The notes under the pieces were generated by a model. That model saw only the letters and a list, made by a program, of their open reading frames with translations. It was not told where the DNA came from and made no database searches. 28,693 bases of DNA. It comes from an uncultured Eubacteriales bacterium (GTDB lineage Bacteria > Bacillota_A > Clostridia > Oscillospirales > Oscillospiraceae). Numbering within the stretch: the first letter of the stretch is position 1; every line of letters begins with the position of its first letter. The DNA lies in assembly GCA_949747935.1 (NCBI GenBank), contig CATKHE010000170.1, forward strand, positions 1 through 28,693. The letters run 5' to 3'. Below, in pieces: positions 6,932 through 14,283 of the stretch. The position numbers were made by a program, and so were the translations under genes.

Positions 6932-7888
6932 ATGAAAATTTTAATTACGGACGGATTTTTGGTCAATGCGGGGGGAACCTCCTGGAAACCGCTGGAAGAG
7001 ATCGGCGAGGTTATCTACTACGATGATACCACACCGGAGCAGCTGGCTGAGCGGCTGAAGGGGGTGGATGCCGCCTTTACCAACCGGGTACGCTTCCCTG
7101 CGGAGATATTCCAGTATGCCGACAAGCTGAAGATGATAGGGACCTTCGGAACCGGGGTGGATTTTATCGACTGCAGAGCCGCCCGAGAGCACGGTGTGGC
7201 GGTGTGCAACATCCCGGGCTATGGACGCGGGGCGGTAGCCCAAATGGCGATTGCACTCCTGTTCCAGATTTGCCGCCGTACTGAGTTTTTTGACGATTTT
7301 ATGAAAAATACTGGCTGGCAGAACCTGAACGAGCCAGAGGTCAGCAACATCCGTCAGATGGAGCTTACGGGAAAGACACTGGGCATTATCGGCATGGGGG
7401 ACATCGGATACGCCATCGCTAAGGTTGCCATGGCGATGGACATGCGGGTTTTGGCCTACCGCCGGCGGCCGGTGAAGGAGTGGGAATGCGACCGGCTGAG
7501 CTTCGTAGATTTGGAGACCCTTCTTCAGAGCGCGGACATCATCAGTACCAACTGCCCCCTTACAGATGAGACCCGCTATATCATCAACAAAGACACCATT
7601 GCCCAGATGAAGGATGGGGTGATTCTGATCAATGTGGGCCGGGGAGCTTTGCTGAAAACGCAGGATGTTGTGGACGCCCTGGACAGCGGGAAAATTTATA
7701 TGGCTGGTGTGGATGTATTTGACCCGGAACCCTGCGGCAAAGACCACCCCCTGGCGCTTCACCCCCGCTGTATCGCATCTCCCCATGTGGCGTGGTCCCC
7801 GCTGGAGACCCGGCAGAATCTGATTAATAAAAGTGCGGAGAACCTGCGCGCTCTGTTGAACGGTTCTCCGAAGAACATTAAAAACTAA
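6932..7888 (+). CDS. D-isomer-specific 2-hydroxyacid dehydrogenase
   Basis: Interconverts a 2-oxo acid and the D-2-hydroxy acid with a nicotinamide cofactor. The 318-residue product has the usual length. The Rossmann motif is G154-M-G156-D-I-G159. The catalytic triad of the family is present: Arg237 (NVGRG), Glu266 (DPEP) and His285 (SPHVAW). At the end of the second beta strand, where NAD-dependent members have Asp, the sequence is YRRRP, which suggests NADP(H) preference, an inference from related glyoxylate/hydroxypyruvate reductases. The start has AAGGAG 9 bases upstream. It sits in the tct operon followed directly by a RidA-like gene and an aminotransferase, so the substrate is probably the 2-oxo acid made or used by the aminotransferase. 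The exact acid is unknown. Confidence 0.92.
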   Translation: MKILITDGFLVNAGGTSWKPLEEIGEVIYYDDTTPEQLAERLKGVDAAFTNRVRFPAEIFQYADKLKMIGTFGTGVDFIDCRAAREHGVAVCNIPGYGRGAVAQMAIALLFQICRRTEFFDDFMKNTGWQNLNEPEVSNIRQMELTGKTLGIIGMGDIGYAIAKVAMAMDMRVLAYRRRPVKEWECDRLSFVDLETLLQSADIISTNCPLTDETRYIINKDTIAQMKDGVILINVGRGALLKTQDVVDALDSGKIYMAGVDVFDPEPCGKDHPLALHPRCIASPHVAWSPLETRQNLINKSAENLRALLNGSPKNIKN

Positions 7889-7898
7889 AGGGTGATTG

Positions 7899-8378
7899 AT
7901 GATGACAGTGAAGGAAAAATTGGCCGAACTTGGGATTGCGCTGCCCCCGTTTACCGCGCCGATGGCAAATTATGTGTGCGCCAGCCGCTGCGGAGCTCTG
8001 GTGATGTCCGCCGGCAATACGCCGAAGGTGAATGGCGTGCTCCAATACATGGGGCGTGTGTCAGCCGACCGCGTCGAGGAGGGGTATCAGGCGGCCCGGC
8101 TGTGCACCCTGAACGCACTGGCCGTTTTGGATGACCTGTGCGGAGGACTGGATAATATTGACCACATTGTGAAGGTTACAGGTTACATCAGTTCGGAACC
8201 GGACTTTTACGACCAGCCAAAGGTGCTTAATGGGGCGTCCGATCTGTTGGTCCAGCTGCTTGGAGAGAAGGGACGGCATGCCCGCTGTGCCCTGGGCATG
8301 TCGGTTCTGGGGGGTGACGCCCTGTGTGAGATTACCTATGACGTGGCTTTGAAGGATGAGGCGCTGGCCAAGATTTGA
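7899..8378 (+). CDS. RidA/YjgF-family protein
   Basis: RidA-like proteins hydrolyse reactive imine/enamine intermediates made by PLP enzymes. The 159-residue product matches the larger RidA-like branch (cd02199-like) rather than the 130-residue classical type. Visible marks are CGALVMSAGNTP, the helix GYQAARLCTLNALAVLDDL, IVKVTGYI, and the segment GRHARCALGMSVL with the conserved Arg, followed by CEITYDVAL. It begins 10 bases after the dehydrogenase stop. The region has TTG 7896 then ATG 7899 and ATG 7902; AAAGGG lies at 7887-7892, so either ATG is plausible. Its place before an aminotransferase fits a housekeeping role against imines, or a dedicated deaminase step. Catalysis is not proven by sequence. 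Confidence 0.85.
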   Translation: MMTVKEKLAELGIALPPFTAPMANYVCASRCGALVMSAGNTPKVNGVLQYMGRVSADRVEEGYQAARLCTLNALAVLDDLCGGLDNIDHIVKVTGYISSEPDFYDQPKVLNGASDLLVQLLGEKGRHARCALGMSVLGGDALCEITYDVALKDEALAKI

Positions 8379-8398
8379 TGGGAGAGGAGGAACAGGGG

Positions 8399-9568
8399 AT
8401 GAGAGAATTGTCAAATCATATGGATCAGATCAAGCTGTCCGGGATTCGGGTGATCGGGGAGAGGGCGGCGGCTCTGGAGCGACAGGGACGGCAGGTGATA
8501 AAGTTGCAGGTGGGTGAGCCGGATTTTTCCACGCCGGGACACACCGTGGCGGCGGCCATGGCCTCGCTGGAGGCGCTGGACACCCACTATACGCCCAATC
8601 GGGGTATTCTGCCGTTGCGGGAGGCTGTGGCGGAAAAGCTGGAGCGGGATAACGGCCTGCGCTATGCCCCTAAAAAGGAAATCCTGATTTTGAACGGCTG
8701 TGCCGAGGCTCTCTTCTGCGCGGTGAACGCCCTGATTGATCTGGGGGACGAGGTGATTGTAATTGAGCCAGCCTTCCTGAGCTATGAGCAGATTATCTTG
8801 CTGGCCCGGGGGGTTCCGGTGGTGGTCCGCGCCCGGGAGGAGAATGGCTGGCTGCCCCGGGTGGAGGATATCCGCCGGGCTGTCACGTCCAAGACCCGGA
8901 TGATTATTTTGAACACCCCCAACAATCCGACGGGAGCGGTCTATCCCAGGGCGCTGCTGGAGGAGATCGCGGCCCTGGCAGTGGAGCGTGAGCTGCTTGT
9001 CATCTCCGATGAGGTGTATGAAAAGCTGATTTATGGCCGGGAGCATGTGTCCATCGCAAGTTTGGAGGGTATGCGGGATCGGACAGTGACCATCAACGGC
9101 TTTTCTAAGGCCTATGCCATGACGGGCTGGAGACTGGGCTATACGGCTGCGCCCAGGGAGCTGACCCTGGCGATGCTGAAGGTCCACCAGTACACATCAA
9201 CCTGCCTGCCGGCATTTGTGCAGAAGGGGGCGGTGGACGCGGTAAAAAACGGTGCGCAGGATGTGGAGTGTATGCGTCTGGAGTATCAGCGACGGCGAGA
9301 TATTCTACTGAACTACTTTGAGCCCTGCGGCGCTGTCCGGTTTGTGGTTCCTGACGCGACCTTTTATATGTATCTGAATATTGGACAGAGCGGTATGGAC
9401 AGTACGCAGTTTTGCCAGCGTCTTCTGGAGGAGGAGGGGGTTGCCATTGTGCCGGACACGGCCTTTGATCATGCGGGCGGTAAAAATGTCCGCCTCTCCT
9501 TTGCCAGCGACGAGGCATCACTGCGGGAGGGGGCGGAAAAAATCTGCCGCCTTGCCCAGCGGCTGTAG
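8399..9568 (+). CDS. Class I/II PLP-dependent aminotransferase
   Basis: Transfers an amino group between an amino acid and a 2-oxo acid using pyridoxal phosphate. The 389-residue product has the fold-type I layout of the AspB-like group: LQVGEPDFSTPGH near the N-terminus, YTPNRGILPLREAVAEKL, NTPNNPTGAVYP, VISDEVYEKLIYG with the Asp that binds the pyridine nitrogen, and the Schiff-base Lys237 in NGFSKAYAMTGWRLGY. The C-terminal carboxylate-binding Arg is seen in NVRLSFASD. Start 8399 is chosen because GGAGAGGAGG (8381-8390) lies 8 bases before it. The gap to the RidA-like gene is 20 bases. The substrate cannot be read; context suggests an amino acid derived from, or leading to, the oxo acid handled by the dehydrogenase. 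Confidence 0.92.
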   Translation: MRELSNHMDQIKLSGIRVIGERAAALERQGRQVIKLQVGEPDFSTPGHTVAAAMASLEALDTHYTPNRGILPLREAVAEKLERDNGLRYAPKKEILILNGCAEALFCAVNALIDLGDEVIVIEPAFLSYEQIILLARGVPVVVRAREENGWLPRVEDIRRAVTSKTRMIILNTPNNPTGAVYPRALLEEIAALAVERELLVISDEVYEKLIYGREHVSIASLEGMRDRTVTINGFSKAYAMTGWRLGYTAAPRELTLAMLKVHQYTSTCLPAFVQKGAVDAVKNGAQDVECMRLEYQRRRDILLNYFEPCGAVRFVVPDATFYMYLNIGQSGMDSTQFCQRLLEEEGVAIVPDTAFDHAGGKNVRLSFASDEASLREGAEKICRLAQRL

Positions 9569-9581
9569 GCCTTATGACACA

Positions 9582-9612
9582 TTCGGCGGTTTCTCACAGT
9601 GAGGCCGCCGAA
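9582..9612 (+). terminator. Hairpin between the aminotransferase and TSUP genes, no T tract
   Basis: TTCGGCGG (9582-9589) and CCGCCGAA (9605-9612) pair perfectly around an internal CTCA/TGAG mini-stem. No run of T follows, so it may lower expression of the exporter gene or stabilise the mRNA rather than end transcription. Confidence 0.4.
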
Positions 9613-9640
9613 GTGGGATTGAGAAGAAAAGGCGGTTTTC

Positions 9641-10363
9641 ATGATAGTTGTCGTTTTGCTGTTCGCCTCTGCGGTGGCCGGAGTGCTTCAGGCAGTGATG
9701 GGATTTGGAGCGGCCATTCTGCTGATGATGGTTCTCCCATATTTCTTTGATATGCTTCAGGCCCCGGCGTTGGCCTCCTCCATCACCCTAGGGGCGAGTG
9801 TGGCTCTGGCGTGGCAGTTCCGGGAATATATCAGGCCGAAATTAGTTGTATTGCCGGCTGTTCTGTATGAGGTGAGCAGCATCGCAAGTCTCCATGCGGC
9901 CGGAGGGCTGAATATGGAGGGGCTGGGCATCGCTTTTGGCGTGTTTTTAATATTGATATCTCTGTATTTTCTGCTGCCCTTTCCCACGGTCAGGGTGAGC
10001 GGAGGCCTGATGAGCACAGCGGTGTGCGCCATGGTTTCGGGGATGTCCAGCGGCCTGTTTGGAATCGGCGGTCCCCTGATGGCGGTATATTACCTGTCTG
10101 TTACAGAGGAGAAAAAGGTTTATGCGGCAAATCTTCAGTTTCTCTTCGCACTGACGTCTGTCATTAATCTGACAATACGGATCCAGAAGGGGTTCTACTC
10201 ACTGAGCTTTCTGCCGCTGACTGTGCTGGGGATTTTAGGAATCACAGCGGGGAAATGGGCGGGCGTTCGGATATTGGAGCGCATTGACATGAAAATGATG
10301 CAGCGAGCAGTGTATGCTCTGGTGGGACTTTCCGGGCTGCTGACATTGGCGGAACATCTGTGA
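9641..10363 (+). CDS. TauE/SafE (TSUP) family membrane anion transporter
   Basis: TSUP proteins move sulfite, sulfonates, sulfoacetate or other organic anions, mostly outward. The 240-residue product has about seven to eight hydrophobic helices in two repeats, each starting with a family motif: VMGFGAAILLMMVLPYF near the N-terminus and SGMSSGLFGIGGPLMAVYYL in the middle. AAAGGCGG precedes the ATG. It is the last gene of the tct operon, which suggests it exports a product or toxic by-product of the imported acid. Sulfite or an organosulfur anion is a reasonable guess from the family, but the operon shows no recognisable C-S lyase, so this remains open. Confidence 0.85.
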   Translation: MIVVVLLFASAVAGVLQAVMGFGAAILLMMVLPYFFDMLQAPALASSITLGASVALAWQFREYIRPKLVVLPAVLYEVSSIASLHAAGGLNMEGLGIAFGVFLILISLYFLLPFPTVRVSGGLMSTAVCAMVSGMSSGLFGIGGPLMAVYYLSVTEEKKVYAANLQFLFALTSVINLTIRIQKGFYSLSFLPLTVLGILGITAGKWAGVRILERIDMKMMQRAVYALVGLSGLLTLAEHL

Positions 10364-10446
10364 TGCCTGACTTGAGCGATCAGAAGAAATTAAGAGCAGT
10401 TTTACCCGGATTTTTGTGCTGAGAGGGAATAGACGCACTTTTATAG

Positions 10447-10476
10447 TTGACAATTGCGACTGTTTTTCGTTATGAT
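10447..10476 (+). promoter_or_regulatory. Predicted sigma-A promoter of the FCD regulator
   Basis: TTGACA (10447-10452), an 18-base spacer and TATGAT (10471-10476). The start would be near 10483, directly before the hairpin CCGGAC-GCC-GTCCGG at 10486-10500, which could be an operator or a leader stem. Confidence 0.7.
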
Positions 10477-10485
10477 AAAGAATAA

Positions 10486-10500
10486 CCGGACGCCGTCCGG
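10486..10500 (+). promoter_or_regulatory. GC-rich inverted repeat at the start of the regulator transcript
   Basis: CCGGAC (10486-10491) and GTCCGG (10495-10500) with a three-base centre. It lies at or just after the predicted transcription start, without a T tract. An autoregulatory operator is possible. It does not resemble the AT-rich palindrome at 3580. Confidence 0.35.
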
Positions 10501-10554
10501 CCGTTGGGCTGCTGGAGCCGGGGTTTGGAAATTTTCAGGGTGAAGAGGGATAAT

Positions 10555-11259
10555 ATGGCTCGCCGAAATTTAGAGTATGTCATATTGGAGCAAATGGCGC
10601 AGATCAACACGCCGGTAGGGGCGAGTATGCTTTGCGCCCAGGTGGACGCCCCTCAGGCAAACATCGGCAGGGCACTCCATGCGCTGGAAGAGCGGGGAAT
10701 CGTGGAAAAGGTGAGCAACAAAGGCCGGGTCTTGACAGAGAAGGGCCAAACCTATTTTCAGCAGCTGCGGCAAAATGTGGAGTCTAAAAAGTACGTGGAC
10801 GTTTTACTGGAGCTCTATGCGAAGAATGACAAGAAGGTCTATTTGAATATTTTGGAGGCTCGCCTCCTTTTGGAGACAAAGACGGCGGAACAGGCTGCCC
10901 TCAAGGCCTCTGAGGAGGATATTCAGGAGATCGAGCGGATTTTGGAGCGGCATCGGAATGCCAGAGCGATGGGCAGGCCGGCGGAAAATGAAAACCTGGA
11001 ATTTCATTATAAGCTTGCTGAAATTGCGGATAATTCTGTCATCTTCAACCTGCTGAAGTTGATCCTGACCCAGAATTCTGCCTATATCCAGTTTTCCTTT
11101 ATGGACTATACCTTGGTGGGCTCCACCCTGTTCCACGCACAGATATTTGAAGCGATCAAGGCCCACGACCCAGACAGGGCGTCCAAGCTGATGTATGACC
11201 ATATCAATGCGCTGATTACCACTTTGACGAATATTGAACACAGCAGTCTCTTTTCATAG
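10555..11259 (+). CDS. FCD-domain transcription regulator with an NrpR-like winged helix
   Basis: Likely ligand-controlled regulator of the upstream tct operon. The 234-residue product has an N-terminal winged helix at about residues 5-70 and an all-helical FCD effector domain at about 90-225 (LEARLLLETKTAEQAAL, the NLEFHYKLAEIADN segment with its metal/ligand His, FHAQIFEAIKAHDPDRASKLMYDHI). The winged helix reads VGASMLCAQV, then IGRALHALEERGIVEKVSNKGRVLTEKG, which looks like the HTH_12 type of NrpR and RNase R rather than the usual GntR helix. FCD domains commonly bind metal and small carboxylates, which fits a carboxylate-uptake operon. ATG 10555 has GAGGGA at 10545-10550; the ORF could begin at 10504 but that lacks a ribosome site. 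It has its own promoter and terminator. Confidence 0.85.
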   Translation: MARRNLEYVILEQMAQINTPVGASMLCAQVDAPQANIGRALHALEERGIVEKVSNKGRVLTEKGQTYFQQLRQNVESKKYVDVLLELYAKNDKKVYLNILEARLLLETKTAEQAALKASEEDIQEIERILERHRNARAMGRPAENENLEFHYKLAEIADNSVIFNLLKLILTQNSAYIQFSFMDYTLVGSTLFHAQIFEAIKAHDPDRASKLMYDHINALITTLTNIEHSSLFS

Positions 11260-11291
11260 CCCTTTCGAAGGTTCGCTGCTGAGATAAGAAG

Positions 11292-11331
11292 GCCTCCTCT
11301 GACGTGCTGCCGCACGCCGGAGGAGGCTTTT
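11292..11331 (+). terminator. Intrinsic terminator between the convergent regulators
   Basis: GCCTCCTC (11292-11299) pairs with GAGGAGGC (11320-11327), with a second inner stem CGTGC/GCACG, followed by TTTTA. It ends the FCD gene. The LysR gene ends at 11349 on the other strand and may use the same stem, although the T tract on that side is weak. Confidence 0.85.
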
Positions 11332-11348
11332 ATCAATGGGCAAAGGGG

Positions 11349-12275
11349 CTAGTACTGACATACCTTTTTCAAAATGTCAGTAAAACGGCGCTCCGGGGGT
11401 GTGAGCTCATGAGAACAGAATTCCAATGTGAGGGCCCACTGGAGTTCCGGGTGATTGGAGTAAAAAAAGACCAACTCCTGAAGGTGAGAAAAACGCCGAA
11501 GGTAGAAGGCTGGAATAAAGCTGACACCATAGTCCTGAAGGGTGAAGCTGACCATGGTCTCGATGGATTGGGTTTCCAGAAAACTGTGGATAGGAATTTT
11601 TCTTTCCTTCACCATGCGGGTGATGTCCGCATATATTTTCTGTCCCTGTCTGCCGGCAATCAGCTTTTGATTTGCCAGAAGATGGATGTCAAGGTATTGG
11701 GGATGGTCCAGAGCGTTGTTGGCGTTGGACAGTTGGGCGAGCGGATTCTTTTTGGATACCACGATGAGCCGTGGCTGAGATACAAGAAGCTCGAAGGTCC
11801 GCTCTGTGCCGTCCAATTCGTTCCCATTTCTAACCAGAACCGCCATGTCCAGCTTTTTTCGGGCCAAAAGCTGAATCAAATCCTCAGAGTGATTTTCTAC
11901 CAGTGTCAGTTGAATATCAGGGTAGCAGCGGTGAAATTCCGGGAAAGCGTTGCTGATCATCCCGCTGATCATACTGGAGGCGCCGATGACAAATTTGTGA
12001 GCTGTGGCATTCCCCAGGCGGGAAATATCCAACATGGCTTTGTCATACAGTCTGCTGGACTCCTCCAGGTACTGCAGGAAATGCTGACCTGCCGGGGTGA
12101 GCTTCAGAGGAACCGTACGGCGGTCAACCAGCTTTACCCCCACCTCACTTTCCAGCGTCTTCAAGAATTTGCTCAGGGAGGATTGAGAGAGATACAGCAT
12201 TTCAGCGGCTTTTGAAATGCTCTGATGCTTGGCAATGGTCTGGAAGTATAAAAGGAGCCGATGGTCATAAATCAT
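11349..12275 (-). CDS. LysR-family transcription regulator
   Basis: Transcription factor that probably controls the divergent ABC/peptidase operon starting at 12621. The 308-residue product has the LysR winged helix at the N-terminus (LLLYFQTIAKHQSISKAAEMLYLSQSSLSKFLKTLESEVGVKLVDR) and a two-lobed effector-binding domain (FVIGASSMISGMISNAFPEFHRCYPDIQLTLVENHSEDLIQLL, then ETMVSFTLQDYGVSFIPAF). I chose ATG at 12275 because GGAG (12288-12285) is 9 bases away; TTG 12290 and ATG 12284 are in frame but overlap the ribosome site. The promoter on this strand is predicted at 12331-12336. LysR proteins typically repress themselves and activate the divergent gene with a small ligand, here unknown. Confidence 0.93.
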   Translation of the reverse strand: MIYDHRLLLYFQTIAKHQSISKAAEMLYLSQSSLSKFLKTLESEVGVKLVDRRTVPLKLTPAGQHFLQYLEESSRLYDKAMLDISRLGNATAHKFVIGASSMISGMISNAFPEFHRCYPDIQLTLVENHSEDLIQLLARKKLDMAVLVRNGNELDGTERTFELLVSQPRLIVVSKKNPLAQLSNANNALDHPQYLDIHLLANQKLIAGRQGQKIYADITRMVKERKIPIHSFLETQSIETMVSFTLQDYGVSFIPAFYLRRFSHLQELVFFYSNHPELQWALTLEFCSHELTPPERRFTDILKKVCQY

Positions 12276-12330
12276 GGGATTCATCTCCAAATGGTGCGGG
12301 CCATTGAGTGTAATGAAGGGGATTGAAAAA

Positions 12331-12336
12331 ATTATA
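12331..12336 (-). promoter_or_regulatory. lysR promoter, extended -10 element
   Basis: On the minus strand TGC-TATAAT gives a perfect extended -10 at 12336-12331. The -35 region (TTTCAT) is poor. TGTCGAA (minus strand 12349-12343) lies between the two elements, where a bound Spo0A would block the polymerase. Confidence 0.65.
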
Positions 12337-12353
12337 GCACAATTCGACAGTGA

Positions 12354-12369
12354 ATGAAAGTCGTTTCAT
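12354..12369. promoter_or_regulatory. Inverted repeat ATGAAA-N4-TTTCAT, candidate operator
   Basis: ATGAAA (12354-12359) and TTTCAT (12364-12369) around GTCG. It overlaps a second palindrome TTTCATGAAA (12364-12373), so the TGAAA half-site occurs three times in about 20 bases. It could be the LysR site. It also resembles a catabolite (cre) site, but the central CG of that consensus is misplaced. Confidence 0.45.
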
Positions 12370-12620
12370 GAAAAGATGTAGGTTGGGAAAAATTTAAAAG
12401 GCGGTTGCGCTGTGGGGGGATGGGTGGCGTAAAAATCTAAAAAATTGTGTAATATATATAAAAATATTGGACATTATTTAGGAAAAATATTCAACTATTA
12501 CCATGCGGTCATAGCAGTGATGACCAAATATCCGTTTGTCTCTTTAGCGAGATAGAGTTACAATAAGACCGGGGAGAAACAAGCGGTTCCGAATCTAAAA
12601 ATAACAGAGAGGTGCTCAAA

Positions 12621-14174
12621 ATGAAAAGATTAATTAGCTGTATCTTAAGTATTGTATTGCTCCTTTCAATTGCCGGCTGTTCCAAGAAAGGTCCGGTGAA
12701 TGACAAAGATCCGGGAAATTCCGGACAGGGGAGCGGACAGACGCGGGATTCCCTAAATTTTGGAATGACTGTGGAGCCCATTTCTCTGAACCCGTATATG
12801 GTGACTGACTCGGGTTCTTTCCTGCCTATCACCCAAGTCTTTGACACGCTGGTTCTGGAGGAGGAGGACGGTTCCCTGGTTCCCAATCTGGCGGAGAGCT
12901 GGACTTTCTCAGAGGACCGGTCGGAGATCACTTTTAAAATCAAGCCGGGAGTCAAATTCCACAACGGTGACCCTCTTACGGCAGAGGATGTGGAATATTC
13001 CATCAACAAGTCAGCCGCTTCCACCTATGCGGCCAAGATTATGGGAACGATTGAAAAGGCTGAGGCCGTAGGGGAGCTGGAGGTGAAGGTTACACTGAAA
13101 TATGCCTATGAGCCAATCCTGAGCTGTCTGGCCTGCGCACCGGCTTCCATTGTAAGCAAAAAGGCGATGGAGGCGGACGAGGAGGGCTTCGGACGCAATC
13201 CGGTGGGCACGGGCGCCTATCGGTTTGTGGAGTGGAGAAACGGAGAGAGCCTGTCTTTTGTCCGCTTTGACGACTACTTCAAAGGCCCCGCTCCCATTAA
13301 GGACCTGAAGCTGAAAATATACACAGACCAGAACACAGCGGTTTACGCCCTGGAGAACCACGAGATCGACGTGTTGGACAACCCGCCCGCCAGTGAGCTG
13401 GCCAATCTGCGGAGCAAAGATGGGATCAAGCTCTATGAGACCAGCTCATCCATGTTTGTTTTTGTGGCGTTTAACAATGAAAAAGGACCCTTCGCCAATC
13501 AGAAACTGAGGCAGGCGGTGAGTTGCGCGGTCAACCGGGACGATATTATTCTGGGGGCTCTGGAGGGGAACGGCGTTCCCGTTCAGGTCCCCGTAGCCCC
13601 CACAGCGGCAGGGTACCCCAGGGACTTTGTGGGACAGCCGCTGGATGTGGAAAAGGGGAAAGCCCTGGTGGCGGAGGCTGGGTATCCCAACGGTGTGACC
13701 GTGACCCTGAAGTGTACCGAGAGCCCTCTGTACAGCAAGCCGGCCCAGATTCTTCAGGATGAGCTGCGTCAGATAGGGATCACCGTTGAGTTGGATGTAA
13801 TGGAGAAGGGAGCTTTTCTGGAGGACATCTATAACGAGGGGGACTTTGAAATCTGTGTGTGGGCCATCATCTCCATGTTCCCGGATGCGGATTACACCCT
13901 CTATTCCCGATTCCACAGTGCCCTGTACGGCGGAAGCAACAACTTCTTCCGCTGTAAGATTCCTGAGCTGGACGCGCTGCTGGATCAGTCCCGGGTGGAG
14001 TCCGACCCGGAGAAACGACTGGCTGTAATTGAAGAGATTTGTGAACTGGTTGAGGAGAACGCGGTGATGATCCCACTGTTCTGCGGCTTGAACACAGTGG
14101 CGGCGGACGAGGCTCTTCAGGGGGTGGTGTCCAACTCCACCAGCCGGTACTATATTTTTAATTACCACTGGTAA
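12621..14174 (+). CDS. Peptide-type ABC substrate-binding lipoprotein (SBP family 5)
   Basis: Extracellular receptor for a Dpp/Opp-type importer. The 517-residue product has a lysine/arginine-leading signal and a lipobox ending at Cys20 (SIAGC), followed by a flexible Gly/Ser/Asn linker. Family-5 features: LNFGMTVEPISLNPY, PNLAESWTFSEDRSEITFKIKPGVKFHNGDPLTAEDVEYSIN (the classical SBP_bac_5 signature), VGTGAYRFVEWRNGESLSFVR, and FANQKLRQAVSCAVNRDDII. Start 12621 is preferred to GTG 12612 because AGAGAGGT lies about 8 bases upstream. It leads the ten-gene operon. Ligands of the family range from dipeptides to nickel, heme, glutathione and opines, so the cargo is set only by context: the operon carries three amide or peptide hydrolases. 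Confidence 0.93.
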   Translation: MKRLISCILSIVLLLSIAGCSKKGPVNDKDPGNSGQGSGQTRDSLNFGMTVEPISLNPYMVTDSGSFLPITQVFDTLVLEEEDGSLVPNLAESWTFSEDRSEITFKIKPGVKFHNGDPLTAEDVEYSINKSAASTYAAKIMGTIEKAEAVGELEVKVTLKYAYEPILSCLACAPASIVSKKAMEADEEGFGRNPVGTGAYRFVEWRNGESLSFVRFDDYFKGPAPIKDLKLKIYTDQNTAVYALENHEIDVLDNPPASELANLRSKDGIKLYETSSSMFVFVAFNNEKGPFANQKLRQAVSCAVNRDDIILGALEGNGVPVQVPVAPTAAGYPRDFVGQPLDVEKGKALVAEAGYPNGVTVTLKCTESPLYSKPAQILQDELRQIGITVELDVMEKGAFLEDIYNEGDFEICVWAIISMFPDADYTLYSRFHSALYGGSNNFFRCKIPELDALLDQSRVESDPEKRLAVIEEICELVEENAVMIPLFCGLNTVAADEALQGVVSNSTSRYYIFNYHW

Positions 14175-14191
14175 AAAGAAGAGATGCTGTG

Positions 14192-14213
14192 GGAGGCCGT
14201 TTCCGCGGCCTCC
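14192..14213 (+). terminator. Hairpin between binding-protein and permease genes
   Basis: GGAGGCCG (14192-14199) and CGGCCTCC (14206-14213) form an 8-bp stem without a T tract. Such structures often follow binding-protein genes and keep their mRNA more abundant than that of the membrane parts. Confidence 0.5.
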
Positions 14214-14283
14214 TTCGGCAAACCGTGCGGAAAAGGACTGCACGCAGCTATGCGGAAGCACTGACAAAGGAATGGGAGGAGCC

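Larger units (their letters stand above)
12276..12620. other. Divergent control region between lysR and the ABC operon
   Basis: 345 bases without a gene. It contains the lysR promoter, a TGTCGAA core inside that promoter, an inverted repeat at 12354-12369, and an AT-rich stretch (12430-12500) with two copies of AAAAATATT (12460-12468 and 12483-12491) about two helical turns apart. No clear forward promoter could be fixed, although TTGTGT at 12445 and TTGGAC at 12467 are weak -35 candidates. A promoter that needs an activator would be consistent with this. Confidence 0.6.

Noticed and set aside
11304..12215. 303-residue open frame on the plus strand across lysR
   Set aside because: It runs opposite a clear LysR gene, starts inside a terminator stem and has no family features.
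12445..12491. Forward promoter for the long ABC operon
   Set aside because: AT-rich matches to -10 elements occur, but no pair with a proper -35 at 16-18 bases was found. I left it as an open candidate instead of calling it.
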